The notes: generated by a model from the letters alone, not told the origin. DNA of 64,000 bases from Deinococcus humi (GCF_014201875.1 NZ_JACHFL010000005.1:124001-188000); one strand, 5' to 3'. Positions 37,946-54,834 are shown, numbered from the stretch's first letter. Made by a program: numbers and translations.

Positions 37946-39334
37946 CTAGAAAGCGCCCAAAGCCTGACCGTTGATGCTGGCCTCGCCGCCGCCGAACGCC
38001 AGATTGCTGATCAGCTCATTGTCCTGGCGCTCCAGATAACCGATCTCGACCAGAGACTCGAGACTGGTGGCCGCCTTCGGGGAAAGCGTCGCCAGCAGTT
38101 CACGCAGGGCTGGCTCGGCGGCCCTGAACTGCGCCTGAACCTTGATTAACCCCAGCGCAAGTTGCGGGCTGGACGCCAGCATGTGTGCCGTTTCAGCGTC
38201 CAGCTCACTGGCTCCCGGCAGTTCGGCCTTGCCCGTCAGCACAATGTCGCCGCCCGGCTGCGTGAAACTCAGGCGGTCGATGGCGAACACCGGCCCGCCC
38301 TTCAAGACAGCCAGCGCGTCGTCGGTCAGGGCCTGTCGCTGCGCCTCGGTCAGGTCCTCCGCTTCGGGAACAGTCCCGGTCTGCTGGCCCAGGGTTTGCA
38401 AGGTCTTGACCAGTCGCGCCAGCGGCTCGCGGCTCAGGTGGCCCAGGCTCAGATGAAGCTGCACGTTCGTCAGGCTCTGCAGGCCACCCGGAGCCGAGAA
38501 CCCGAGCTGCCCGATGTTGTACTGGACGCCGCCGTGGTAGAAGTCGTCCCGCAGCGTGCTGGAACTGCTGACCTTGAGGTCTTTGAGAGTCAAGGCATCC
38601 CGCGACGATCCGGAGGGTCCACTGTACGCGGCGGACCCCAGCGTCAGCACCTGCTCACCCACCCCCAGCGGGTCCTCCGCGTTCTCCCTGGCCGCGTTGC
38701 CATTCAGGGCCATACTGCTGAGGGTCAGCGTGCCCCCTTCTGAGGTGATCTTCAATTCTGGCCAGTTCAGACGGGTGCTGGACTTCAGGCCGCCGCTCTG
38801 GATGTCGCCGCTCATGGCCTGCCAGCTCAGCGCGGCGCCGTCGTCGCCCTCCTCGGTCAGGGTTCCGGCAGGAATGTCGAGATGGGTGGACGTGTCGCCG
38901 CCCAGCCCCACGACGGTCCGGATCGTGGGCCTGCGGTTCCCCAGGGCCTGCTCGGCCCTGGCCTGAAGGACCGGATCGGCAAAGCGGATCTCGGTCTCGA
39001 TCACCGCGTTGCCCACCGCCCGCAACCCCGGCAGCGGTCCGTGCTGGATATGGTTGACCACGATCAGGGCCACGTCCTGCGTTCCCTTGCCTAGGCTCAC
39101 ATTCATGGTCTGGGTGCTGCTCAGCAGTCCGCGCTGGTAGGTAGAGGACTTCACCTGGGCATAGCCGGTGGCTTCCAGTTGCGCCTCAAGCGTCTGGGCC
39201 AGGGTCTGCTAAGTCTGGGCGGTCTGGCGGCTGGTGTATACGGTCGCCCCCGCCAACGCGCCGAAAACGAGCAGAACACCCACGCCCAATGCAGGCAGGC
39301 GGGAACGGCGGGACGCAGAAGGGGGCTTGGCCAT
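37946..39334 (-). pseudogene. DUF945 (YdgA-like) gene interrupted by one amber codon
   Basis: From the ATG at 39334 the frame gives MAKPPSASRRSRLPALGVGV, a membrane anchor or signal, then SRQTAQT, a TAG at 39209-39211 (codon 42), then QTLAQTLEAQLEATGYAQ and the long DUF945 body (SSTYQRGLLSS onwards), all in one frame. Changing TAG to CAG would restore an intact protein of 462 aa. DUF945 proteins are exported beta-rich proteins of unknown role. A TAGGAT box 7 bases before the ATG supports this start. The part after the stop can still be read from a GTG at 39154 (402 aa), but without the export signal. It may be a true nonsense mutation or a sequencing error. Confidence 0.75.
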
Positions 39335-39381
39335 AGCTCCAATCCTAGGCTGCGAGACCTGGGCCGCAGAACGCAAATCTT

Positions 39382-39831
39382 CTAACGCCCACGTTCGCGC
39401 CGCTCCTGGCGCCGCATGGGCATGGTGTCGATCAGCGCGGCCACCGTATTCAGGACCGGGAAGGTCTGGTACCGCGCCTTGATACCTGTGTCCTTGCCGA
39501 TCAACGCGGCCCGGCCATACTGCGCGCCCACCTTGCCACCAGGATCGGCCAGCAGCGTCAGCATCAGACTCTGGGGGCCGTTCAGCCGGGCGTCGCCAGG
39601 CGGCAGCAACGCCACCACCCGCAGATCACGCACCTGCAGATCGGTGTCCTGTCGGCGCACCTCGGCCAGATAAGCGGCGGGCGGGTTGCTGACGATCAGG
39701 ATGCGTTCCCTGCCCAGCACGCTGGAGAGTGACCACGACTGACCCTGCGGGGTCTGGAGGGTAAACGGTGCGGCGTCCGCCAGCCCGGCGCTCAGGGCGA
39801 CAGCGGCGGCCAGGGGTTTCAGTGCGGCCAT
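39382..39831 (-). CDS. Exported DUF4174-like protein
   Basis: Small protein of 149 aa with a signal peptide (MAALKPLAAAVALSAGLADA). The rest resembles a thioredoxin-like DUF4174 domain: ILIVSNPPAAYLAEVRRQ, DLRVVALLPPG, YGRAALIGKDTGIKARY, and the C-terminal IDTMPMRRQE, which is characteristic of that family as I remember it. No Cys pair is present, so a redox role is unlikely. It lies upstream of the DUF945 gene on the same strand, 47 bp away. Function unknown. Confidence 0.75.
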   Translation of the reverse strand: MAALKPLAAAVALSAGLADAAPFTLQTPQGQSWSLSSVLGRERILIVSNPPAAYLAEVRRQDTDLQVRDLRVVALLPPGDARLNGPQSLMLTLLADPGGKVGAQYGRAALIGKDTGIKARYQTFPVLNTVAALIDTMPMRRQERRERGR

Positions 39832-39894
39832 TCCTAGAGTGTGGCGGGTGGGGATGGGACGGGGATGGCGGCGCCCTCAAGACTCCAGCAGACT

Positions 39895-40908
39895 TCAGCG
39901 CCCGGAGGTCTCAATTTGCGCCACCTCGTCCCAGCGCCAGCCACCGGACTGGGCCATGTCATGCAGTCGGCGGCGCAGGGTGTGATGATCCTGCAGGTAA
40001 GCGGCAAATTCGGCGGCGGGACGCAGGGACAGCCCCGCCTCCGCTAGCGGTCGCAGATCAGGGGGCGGCGGAACGGAAGCGTCCGGGCCACTGTGAACGC
40101 GCCCATACGAACGGGTCAGGCTGTCCACGCTGTCCAGGCTGCGGCGCAGGCCCCGTGGAGGGTCCATGTCCAGCGCGCCGCCAATGATCAGCAGGGCCTC
40201 GCCCAGCTTGGGCAGGGCGGCGTCCAGGGCCTGCCGCTGCTCATGCTCGTGGAAGCGGTGCAGGTTGGGTGTGCTGAGGTGCTGGGCGTCGAGCGTATTG
40301 AGCTGGGTGTGCAGATCGTCCAGCAGCCCCTGGAGGCCATCCGGATACCCCCGCGCAGCGTCCACGACGAGCGTCTGAGCATCGGGGCCGGCGCGGTACA
40401 ACAGCAGGGCGAACTGACGACGGGCGCTCCGCGCCTGGGAGACCGGAACAATGAAGGTGATGGCGAAGGTCAGCAGAAAGAAGCCCGAAATGGCCGTGAC
40501 ATCCGTCAGCACCCGCCACAGGGTATCGGTGGCGATGATGTCCCCAAGGCCCAGCGTGCTGATGCTATAGCCCACGAAATACATCACCTCGCCGAAGCTG
40601 GCGGGCTGTCCTGTTTTGGCCACTTCCAGTGCCCCAGGCCACGCCCAGAACACCAGACCCCAGCCCAGCCATAACAGCGCCGTCCAGATGTTCAACGTCA
40701 CCGAGATCAGCGCCAGCGTGCTCCAGGCCAGCACTGAACGGCGGCGGGTGACGCGAGCCAGCCATTGAACCGCGGCATAGACTGGGCGATGAATCCAGCG
40801 GCTCAGGGTGCCCTCGCCAGCCTGCAGCCCCGACAGCAGGGCGTCGAGCAGGACGGCCAACACCAGGGCAGCGCCGGGTAGCCACAACAGCTGCCGCACG
40901 GTGTCCAT
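39895..40908 (-). CDS. Two-TM potassium channel family protein
   Basis: Membrane protein of 337 aa. Hydrophobic segments lie at about 10-25 and 62-92, then a pore loop with the selectivity-filter-like sequence GYSISTLGLGDIIA (near 120) and a further helix FLLTFAITFIVPVSQA. TLGLGD deviates from the canonical TVGYGD but is seen in prokaryotic ion-channel families. The C-terminal 180 residues are soluble and helical, without an RCK domain that I can recognise. The gene is 63 bp upstream of the DUF4174 gene and may share its transcript. The ATG at 40908 was chosen; a GTG one codon earlier is possible. Confidence 0.82.
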   Translation of the reverse strand: MDTVRQLLWLPGAALVLAVLLDALLSGLQAGEGTLSRWIHRPVYAAVQWLARVTRRRSVLAWSTLALISVTLNIWTALLWLGWGLVFWAWPGALEVAKTGQPASFGEVMYFVGYSISTLGLGDIIATDTLWRVLTDVTAISGFFLLTFAITFIVPVSQARSARRQFALLLYRAGPDAQTLVVDAARGYPDGLQGLLDDLHTQLNTLDAQHLSTPNLHRFHEHEQRQALDAALPKLGEALLIIGGALDMDPPRGLRRSLDSVDSLTRSYGRVHSGPDASVPPPPDLRPLAEAGLSLRPAAEFAAYLQDHHTLRRRLHDMAQSGGWRWDEVAQIETSGR

Positions 40909-40952
40909 CACTCCATCACCGGCACGGGGGGCTCAACTCCGGGGAAAGCCGC

Positions 40953-42152
<1,200 letters not shown>

Positions 42153-42189
42153 GCTTCAGTTTACCAAGTGGGGCCCGGGCCAAACGCCC

Positions 42190-42780
42190 GTTAGGCTGAC
42201 GAGGGCATCATCTGTCCTTGATCAAGAATTGTATTCTCAGACGTCTTCAACAATGCTGTCATGTTTTGTATCGATCCGCTCTTACTTAATTGATGTGTCT
42301 CACTCCCTGTGGAAGCTTATGCAAATAGTATGGAGAAAGTCGACTGTTTCGAGAAGTACCACGCCACTCAATCGGTTTCTCAGGAGAGTTACAGGTATAC
42401 CGTGGCCGAGTTCCTGGAAGATCACGTCGAAATAGAAGATGGTCAGGATCGCATGTTGTACCTGATCACCTGGACACGTAACAATCATTGAAAAGAGTCC
42501 GCTGTGGAGCTCCTGAATACTCTCCTCCAGTCTAAAAGAGTGAGCGGAGCAGCTCAGACGGTAGAAGACCTTTTATGACGCTCGCCCCCGTTCGATTTCA
42601 TCAATAGTTAGGGGAGCCCATCGCGCTCAGCAGGTTTTCTGCAACACGCCTCTTGGAGAGAACTTTATTTCTATTTTAAGGTTTGAGATCGACGTTTCTC
42701 ACAGTTGCACCGCGCATTGGCCCGTGCAACGGCTCGAGTGCTTTTCCGGTACCTTGTCCGGACCCCGCAGACTGTGCCTC
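42190..42780. other. AT-rich intergenic island
   Basis: About 600 bp with clearly lower GC than its surroundings and many ATA, TTA and AAT triplets. One short frame, 42309-42491 (60 codons), has no ribosome site and no recognisable similarity, and I do not call it a gene. A tRNA-like fragment lies within (42544-42599). The composition suggests foreign or decayed sequence. Confidence 0.5.
42544..42599 (+). other. tRNA-like remnant
   Basis: GCGGAGC followed by AGCTCAGACGGTAGA matches the acceptor/D-arm consensus of many tRNAs with about one mismatch in 15, and GTTCGATTTC, 25 bases later, matches the T-loop. The stems do not close, the T-arm comes about 5 bases too early and no 3' acceptor strand is present, so this is not a working tRNA. 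Confidence 0.35.
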
Positions 42781-42795
42781 TCCTTGCGCCACACC

Positions 42796-42813
42796 CTAAC
42801 AACCGTTTGTTAG
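42796..42813. promoter_or_regulatory. Palindromic operator at the acyl-CoA carboxylase promoter
   Basis: CTAACAA - CCGT - TTGTTAG is a perfect 7+4+7 palindrome. Its right arm runs into a TAGACT -10 box (42811-42816) placed 11 bases before the carboxylase ATG, so a bound protein would block RNA polymerase. Size and shape fit a TetR-family repressor of acyl-CoA metabolism, but no such gene is in the window. Confidence 0.6.
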
Positions 42814-42827
42814 ACTGTGCGCTACAG

Positions 42828-44513
<1,686 letters not shown>

Positions 44514-44589
44514 GAAAACCAGTGCTCGAATCTTGAAGACGCCCAGAACCCACCCCTAAGCCCGCCAGATCTTCCCGGAGGTAACACCC

Positions 44590-45801
44590 ATGACCAGCAC
44601 CCTTGATCGCACCACCCAGTCCGCCAGCCCCAACGTCCAGCCCATGAACGACGATCAGCGGACCATCGTCAGCGCCCTGAAGTCTTTCCTCAAGAACAAG
44701 GTGGAGCCGGGCGCTGCCGAACGTGACCAGACGAGCGAATTCCCCATGCAAATCGTCAAGGAACTGGGCGAGATGGGCATCATGGGCGCTCAGACGCCCG
44801 AGGCATACGGCGGGTCAGCTCTGGACACCGCCACCTTTGCCATGATCATTGAGGAAATCGCGGCGGTGGACGGTTCGCTGTGCCTGACCGTCGCCAGCCA
44901 CAACTCGCTGTGCCAGGGTCACATCCTGATTGGCGGCACCGAGGAGCAAAAGCAGAAATTTCTGCCCGATCTCGCCAGCGCCACCAAGCTGGGTGCCTGG
45001 GGCCTGACTGAGCCAGGCAGTGGCAGCGACAGCGGCGGCCTTCAGACCAGAGCGGTGGAGCAGGCTGACGGCAGCTGGATTCTCAACGGCTCCAAGAACT
45101 TCATCACGCAGGGCAGCGTGGGCGGCACCTACGTCATCCTGGCGCGCACCGACGCCCCCCGCGAGGGCAAGGGCAAGAATGACGGCATCAGCGCCTTCGT
45201 GTTCAACCGCGACGAGGTTCAGGGCTTCAGCATTGGGCGCAAGGAAGATAAGCTGGGACTGAGGAGCAGCGACACCGCACAACTGATCTTCGAGGACATC
45301 CACCTGCCTGCCGACGCCCTGCTAGGTGAGCGCGGCAACGCCTTCAAGGACGTGATGAAGGTGCTGGACGGAGGGCGTGTAGGCATCGCCGCCATGGGCC
45401 TGGGCCTGGGCCGCGCCGCCTTTGAGTTCGCAGCGAAGTACACGCTGGGCCGCGAGCAGTTTGGGAAGCCGATCGCCTACAACCAAGACATCTCCTTCCG
45501 GCTGGCGGACATGGACACCAAGCTGGAAGCCGCCCGCTTGCTGATTCGCAAGGCCGCCGACCTCAAGGATGCGGGCGAGAACTTCACCACGCCCGTCGCC
45601 CGTGCCAAGCTGTTCGCCACCACCGTGGGCGTTGAGGCCTGTGACGAGGCCATTCAGATGTTGGGCGGCTACGGCTACGTCAAGGAGTACCCCGTCGAGC
45701 GCTTCTGGCGCGACAACCGCTTGACCCGCATCGGCGAAGGCACGGACGAGGTGCAGCGTTTGGTGATCAGCCGGGACGTGTTGAAGCGCTTCGCGGACTG
45801 A
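44590..45801 (+). CDS. Acyl-CoA dehydrogenase (branched/short-chain type)
   Basis: FAD enzyme of 403 aa. Motifs: [20 protein letters not shown] (flavin site, near 136), [16 protein letters not shown], and [21 protein letters not shown] with the [15 protein letters not shown] end. The close link with an acyl-CoA carboxylase beta gene suggests isovaleryl-CoA or a similar branched-chain substrate in leucine breakdown. Ribosome site GGAGG 8 bases before the ATG. A strong hairpin terminator follows. Confidence 0.95.
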   Translation: MTSTLDRTTQSASPNVQPMNDDQRTIVSALKSFLKNKVEPGAAERDQTSEFPMQIVKELGEMGIMGAQTPEAYGGSALDTATFAMIIEEIAAVDGSLCLTVASHNSLCQGHILIGGTEEQKQKFLPDLASATKLGAWGLTEPGSGSDSGGLQTRAVEQADGSWILNGSKNFITQGSVGGTYVILARTDAPREGKGKNDGISAFVFNRDEVQGFSIGRKEDKLGLRSSDTAQLIFEDIHLPADALLGERGNAFKDVMKVLDGGRVGIAAMGLGLGRAAFEFAAKYTLGREQFGKPIAYNQDISFRLADMDTKLEAARLLIRKAADLKDAGENFTTPVARAKLFATTVGVEACDEAIQMLGGYGYVKEYPVERFWRDNRLTRIGEGTDEVQRLVISRDVLKRFAD

Positions 45802-45816
45802 AGACAGCCGGGGACT

Positions 45817-45851
45817 GGCGGGGCGGAGCGTTCGACACGCTCCGCCCCGCC
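45817..45851 (+). terminator. Hairpin terminator after the carboxylase/dehydrogenase operon
   Basis: GGCGGGGCGGAGCG - 7-base loop - CGCTCCGCCCCGCC, a perfect 14-bp stem, 15 bases after the dehydrogenase stop. The tail is CTATTC, so the U run is weak. Confidence 0.75.
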
Positions 45852-45873
45852 CTATTCATATAGCAGTTGCCGT

Positions 45874-46218
45874 GTGGGATCTGATGAACAGGCAATGGAG
45901 TGGAAAGTATACTCACCAGCGACGATTTGCATCTCAAATGTGGCCTCAAATTTCAAGATGGGATCGAGATTTTACAAATTACGGCAAGTCAAATCAGTAC
46001 TTAAGTATGTATCTTATCCACTTCTAGCTCTCAATGCAAGGAAAATAATATTAAAGGCATTAATTCTGCCGTCAAATCTGATAAGAAAGATGCATTTAGA
46101 TATAGTAATCTCAGCGCGCAATGGTAATCCGAGGACTTTGCAAAACGTTTGCAGCCTTCAAATTTCAGTACCTATGGTTCAACTAGACGTAGCAAGGAAG
46201 CGACTAGTTGATAACTGA
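45874..46218 (+). other. Low-GC open frame of doubtful coding status
   Basis: A frame of 114 codons opens at a GTG and reads through an AT-rich stretch (about 45,860-46,350). It uses ATA, AGA and TTA codons that are rare in the neighbouring genes, has no ribosome site or recognisable similarity, and its start is poor. It is either a small foreign gene or chance reading of non-coding AT-rich DNA; I favour the latter. No other feature was seen in 45,852-46,374. Confidence 0.25.
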
Positions 46219-46374
46219 CGCCTGTATGTGGACCGCTTTTGTGTCAAGAAATGTATCTTCACCCCCAGGCTGAGCAATCGACGATCAGGCCTCCAAGATC
46301 CAAGTCCCACTGACCGACAGTCATTAATCCATCTAGGTCATAAGACCGATTAAGATTAGATTGAGGTAAACAAC

Positions 46375-47637
46375 GTGAAGCGAGCTTCCAGAGGTTTCGG
46401 AGTGGCGGCAACATGGGCGCTAGGGCTGAGCTTCACCGCTCTGGCTGTGTCAACATCGAACGTGCCTGAGACTGCAGGAACGGGGACTGCTTATAGCGGG
46501 CCACTGGTTATTACCAAGGGGGGAACCTACCGTGGGAACTGGCAAAGCCTGAATCCCAGGATTCCAGCCGTCACCATCAAGACGCGGGAGCCCGTCATTA
46601 TCGAGAACTCCAATCTTCGGGGGCGTGGCGACCTGATCCGTGGCTTCAACGTCGACCTGACGGTACGCAATACCCGTGGCTACGGCATGAATCCGCTGGC
46701 CGATCACGCTTTTCCGGGCCGCTTCCTGGCGGTCGAGTTCGTCTTCAACCTGCGGGCCGAGAACAACTTCATGCAGGGTACGTCCGGCATGTACGTCAAC
46801 AGGTTTCAGGGAGACGCGGCCAAGGGCCAGACCATCAAGATTCTGCGCAATAAGGTCCAGGATGTCGATGGGCGTTACGTCGACCGCACTGGCCGCACCA
46901 CTGGCAGCCGATACAACGTGCAGGCTGTTCAGTTCAATCATGTCGTGCGGGTGCCCAATATCGAGATTGCCTGGAACGAAGTGGTCAATCAGCCCGGCAA
47001 GAGCGCCCCGGAGGAGAACATCAACCTGTATGAGACCAGCGGCACGCCGGACAGTCCCATCCGGATTCACAACAACTATATCCATGGGGCTTACGCAGTC
47101 GATCCAGTGAACGACAAGGCCTACTCCGGCGGCGGCATCATGCTCGGCGACGGCAGTCAAAAGGATCTGTCGGTCTCGAGTGGCTACATCGAGGTCTACC
47201 GCAACCAGATCATCAACACCTCCAACCAGGGGGTTGCCATTGCCGGGGGACACGATCAGCACGTCTGGCAGAACCGCATCCTGTCTACAGGCCGCCTGCC
47301 GGGCGGCGAAATCATCCCCACGGCGAATGTCGGGATCTACATGTGGGACATTCAGGGTGGCGCGCGCCAGTCACCTCCCACCTTCTTCAACAATTCCATT
47401 CAGGACAACCTGATCGGCTGGACCCGCTTTCGCAGCAACGGCAACACCTGGTACAACAACCTCTGGACGCCTGATTGCACCAGTGCCACGCGCAGCGTCT
47501 GCCGCAACAACCGTTCGTGGCCTACCGCCATCACCGGCGAAACCGAGCGCGGAGAACTGGTGCTGTGGCAGAGCAAACTGCGCGATGCCAAGGTGATTGT
47601 CGGTCCTCGGCAATCGGTTATTGGTCTGGGCAATTGA
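46375..47637 (+). CDS. Exported right-handed beta-helix protein
   Basis: Secreted protein of 420 aa. Residues 1-30 form a signal peptide (MKRASRGFGVAATWALGLSF, small residues after). The rest shows the repeating short strands and Asn ladders of a parallel beta-helix, as in pectate lyases and polysaccharide-modifying enzymes: TIKTREPVIIENSNLRGRG, IKILRNKVQDVDG, IEIAWNEVVNQ, IRIHNNYIHGAY, IEVYRNQIINTSNQGV. The catalytic residues are not clear. It could bind or cleave a surface glycan. The start is GTG with GAGG 9 bases upstream. A hairpin follows the stop. Confidence 0.82.
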   Translation: MKRASRGFGVAATWALGLSFTALAVSTSNVPETAGTGTAYSGPLVITKGGTYRGNWQSLNPRIPAVTIKTREPVIIENSNLRGRGDLIRGFNVDLTVRNTRGYGMNPLADHAFPGRFLAVEFVFNLRAENNFMQGTSGMYVNRFQGDAAKGQTIKILRNKVQDVDGRYVDRTGRTTGSRYNVQAVQFNHVVRVPNIEIAWNEVVNQPGKSAPEENINLYETSGTPDSPIRIHNNYIHGAYAVDPVNDKAYSGGGIMLGDGSQKDLSVSSGYIEVYRNQIINTSNQGVAIAGGHDQHVWQNRILSTGRLPGGEIIPTANVGIYMWDIQGGARQSPPTFFNNSIQDNLIGWTRFRSNGNTWYNNLWTPDCTSATRSVCRNNRSWPTAITGETERGELVLWQSKLRDAKVIVGPRQSVIGLGN

Positions 47638-47641
47638 GAGC

Positions 47642-47665
47642 GCACGGCGGCAGGGACCGCCGTGC
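47642..47665 (+). terminator. Hairpin after the beta-helix gene
   Basis: GCACGGCGG - 6-base loop - CCGCCGTGC, a perfect 9-bp stem 4 bases after the stop codon. No T run follows, so strength is uncertain. Confidence 0.5.
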
Positions 47666-47892
47666 TGAGGGCACGTGGAAGTCCCTCTCCGACACCAGCC
47701 TGAGACCGGGGGCCGTCTGGGCGGAGTTCAGCCTTTCCACCGGGTGGATGTGCACTGTAGACGAGACACTGCGTCACTGATCGACCACGGCGCTCAACGA
47801 CGTAAAGGGCCTCCACATGGAAGCGTTGCGAACAGTTCAAGGCAGGTATCTCCCCACTTTACTTTTCACAGTATGCAGGTACAGTATCGGAC

Positions 47893-48804
47893 GTGACTTG
47901 GCTCAAACCGGTAAATATTGCAGAGAACGCTCAGAGCGCTTACACCGCCTTTCTGGGCGATCTGGACGCGCGTTTGAGCGATCCTGAATGTGACCGTTAC
48001 GCGCTGGCGCGTGACATTCTGGCCCAGGCGATGTATGGGCGCAGCTACGCGGACCTGCTGAGCGACGCGCCCATCGCGGCCCTGAATCTGGATGCCCGCA
48101 ACGTAACCTTCGAGGCCGAATACTACCTGGCGACCGATGCCGAAAAATTCGAGCGGGTTAAGCCGCTGCTGTGGCTGTGGAAGGGGCTGGACCAGACCCC
48201 GCTGGGCCAGAATCCGGTGATCGCCATTCCGCTGCGGCGCATCCTGGCCGGGCGCATCTTCAAGAGAGTGGGCCGGGACTTCAAGTGCTGGCAGAATGTG
48301 GAATTCAGTGTGGGCTACAACATGGAGGTCGGCGACGATGTGGTGGTCCACCGCCACGTGCTGCTGGATGACATCGGTGGGATCGAACTGCACGACAACG
48401 CCAGCGTCAGCGATTACGTCAATATCTACAGCCACACCCACAGCGTGCTGGACGGCCCCGACGTGACGCTGCGACGCACCGTGATCGGGCGTGGGGCACG
48501 CATCACTTACCACAGCACGGTGCTGGCCGGCAGCGTAGTGAGCGACGACGCTCTGCTGGCCACCCATGCCCTGCTGCGCGGTGACATCGAGCCGCACGGC
48601 ATCGCCATGGGCCTGCCCGCCCGAACCACCCGTCTGAAACTGCGCGAACCCGGCGCACTGGGTGGCACTGAAGTGGACGCCCGGACGTACCCCCGCACCC
48701 CGGACCGCAAGGCCAATCCCCAGTTCCCCGATCCCACCCCCAACCAGACCCGCAAGCCGGACGAGTTGCAGCCTGCTCCACAGCTGGTCGTCGGCGAGCG
48801 CTGA
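47893..48804 (+). CDS. Hexapeptide-repeat acyltransferase
   Basis: Acyltransferase of 303 aa with a left-handed beta-helix domain at about 135-250 (NVEFSVGYNMEVGDDVVVHR, IGGIELHDNASVSDYVNIYSH, TVIGRGARITYHSTVLAGSVV), followed by the AMGLPARTTRLK ending of maltose/colanic-acid-type acetyltransferases. The first 120 residues are a helical domain I do not recognise; the last 45 are Pro/Gln-rich. It probably acetylates a sugar of a surface polysaccharide. The start is GTG at 47893 with a TACAGT box 7 bases upstream, indicating a leaderless message. Confidence 0.85.
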   Translation: MTWLKPVNIAENAQSAYTAFLGDLDARLSDPECDRYALARDILAQAMYGRSYADLLSDAPIAALNLDARNVTFEAEYYLATDAEKFERVKPLLWLWKGLDQTPLGQNPVIAIPLRRILAGRIFKRVGRDFKCWQNVEFSVGYNMEVGDDVVVHRHVLLDDIGGIELHDNASVSDYVNIYSHTHSVLDGPDVTLRRTVIGRGARITYHSTVLAGSVVSDDALLATHALLRGDIEPHGIAMGLPARTTRLKLREPGALGGTEVDARTYPRTPDRKANPQFPDPTPNQTRKPDELQPAPQLVVGER

Positions 48805-48961
48805 CCCTGCGACACATTCTGGTCTAGAAACGTTCATTCCGTTTTGCGCCGCGTCATCGCTGGCCTCGATCCGACTACTGCCGATGACCTCACCGCGATA
48901 ACACTCCCCTTCACGGGCCTGGAGTGTCGGTTTGCTTCCCGGCACGGGATAGGGTGGGAGG

Positions 48962-49807
48962 GTGAGAAGAACGGGGCTGATTCTGAGCGTTGCCGTGACG
49001 TGTGGATTGATCGGCGAATCCGGCCTTGGATTGTCTGCTCCCCGAATCCAATCCCCCCCTGCCGGACGGTACGGCTGGGACTGGCAGATCGGTGCGCAGA
49101 CACCGGCGCTGGTCAGCCTTCCGGCAGGGGTCAAACTGATTGATCTCGACGGCTTCGAAACCTCTGCGGCCACCGTTGCCCAGCTAAAGAAGCAGGGTCT
49201 ATATGTGGTCTGCTACATCAATGCCGGGAGTTACGAACCCTACCGCCCCGATGCGGCGCGCTACACGGCCCGCCTGAAGCTGGGGGTGGACCCCGATTGG
49301 ACCGATGAGGCGTTCGTGGACGTGCGCGACGTGTTCAGACCCGGTTCCGTGTTGGCCGATATCCTGAAAAAGCGGCTGACCATGTGCCGCGACAGGGGCT
49401 TCGCCGCTGTGGAGCCGGACAACCTTCAGAACGACGAGAATGTGCCGGGCGGGGTGATTACCGCGCAGCAGCAGGTGGATTTCAACGGCTGGCTGGCCGA
49501 CGAGGCGCACGCGCTGGGTCTGGCGATCTTTCAGAAGAACGGCCCCGACAAGATCCTGCTCAGGGACCGGACCGGGCAGCGGCTGGTGGACAAGTTCGAT
49601 GGCATCCTGAATGAGAGCTGTCACGAGTTCAGCGAGTGCGCGCCCCTGGCCGAGTACGTGAAACGTGGCAAACCTGCCCTGAACGTGGAGTACAAACAGA
49701 AGTTTCTGAACTGCGCGGACGCCAACCGCCTGGGCATCAACTCCATGTTTAAGGATCGTTACCTACGTGGCGGGTATGAGGCGGAATACCGACGGGTGGC
49801 GTGTTGA
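48962..49807 (+). CDS. Endo-alpha-1,4-polygalactosaminidase-like (GH114) protein
   Basis: Secreted protein of 281 aa. A short signal-like start (MRRTGLILSVAVTCGLIGE) precedes a GH114/TM1410-type TIM barrel: YGWDWQIGAQ, KLIDLDGFETSA, LYVVCYINAGSYEPYRPD, and the acidic FAAVEPDNLQN (probable catalytic region). The family cuts alpha-1,4-linked galactosamine polymers, as does a domain of PelA in Pel polysaccharide systems. With the acyltransferase and beta-helix genes just upstream, it suggests surface-glycan processing. The start is GTG, with TAGGGT 6 bases upstream. Confidence 0.85.
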   Translation: MRRTGLILSVAVTCGLIGESGLGLSAPRIQSPPAGRYGWDWQIGAQTPALVSLPAGVKLIDLDGFETSAATVAQLKKQGLYVVCYINAGSYEPYRPDAARYTARLKLGVDPDWTDEAFVDVRDVFRPGSVLADILKKRLTMCRDRGFAAVEPDNLQNDENVPGGVITAQQQVDFNGWLADEAHALGLAIFQKNGPDKILLRDRTGQRLVDKFDGILNESCHEFSECAPLAEYVKRGKPALNVEYKQKFLNCADANRLGINSMFKDRYLRGGYEAEYRRVAC

Positions 49808-49877
49808 TCTAGTAATGGGCGGACGGCGTGCAACCACCGCAGTCTTGGCCCTGCTCCCGGCGTTAGACTCTTTTCCT

Positions 49878-52019
<2,142 letters not shown>

Positions 52020-52175
52020 AGGGACGCAGGCATGATATGCCCCCTCCCCTGTCCCCGCCGGAGGCCCCTAAAATCCGCTCTGACAGGCGCCGCCTGACCT
52101 GACACCACGGCTCTACACGCTGCGGGCAAGCTGCGCCCGGCGCGGTCCTGCCACCGGGCGCACGTGCTACCATGA

Positions 52176-52211
<36 letters not shown>

Positions 52212-52266
52212 GGCCCCGCTTTCAACCGCGTTCGGGGGCCAGGCGCTTTCGGACAGTGGAGAATCC

Positions 52267-53946
<1,680 letters not shown>

Positions 53947-53955
53947 ACCGAGGGT

Positions 53956-54573
<618 letters not shown>

Positions 54574-54834
54574 GGCCGTGACTATACGGGGCGGGCGGCC
54601 CGTCAGCCCCGCGTCAAACTGGGGGCGGACACTGCGGTGAGATGCCCTCCAAGCCTACCCTGCTTTTTCTCCCGCCGCTCTCACTGGCACTTCACCCCCA
54701 CGCGCCCAGCGCTCCCGTATCATGCCGCACGTGTCCCATGACGGTCAGGACGTGGTTTTGGATGGGTCAAGGGACCGGCGCAGTATGATCTGTGCAGGTC
54801 ATCCCACCATTGCCAACCCACGGAGGTTTTTCGA

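Noticed and set aside
42309..42491. 60-codon plus-strand frame in the AT-rich island
   Set aside because: No ribosome site or -10 box placed for it and no recognisable similarity; an equally long frame lies on the other strand.
47866..49173. 435-codon minus-strand frame opposite the acyltransferase
   Set aside because: Shadow; the plus-strand gene has hexapeptide repeats and a good promoter.
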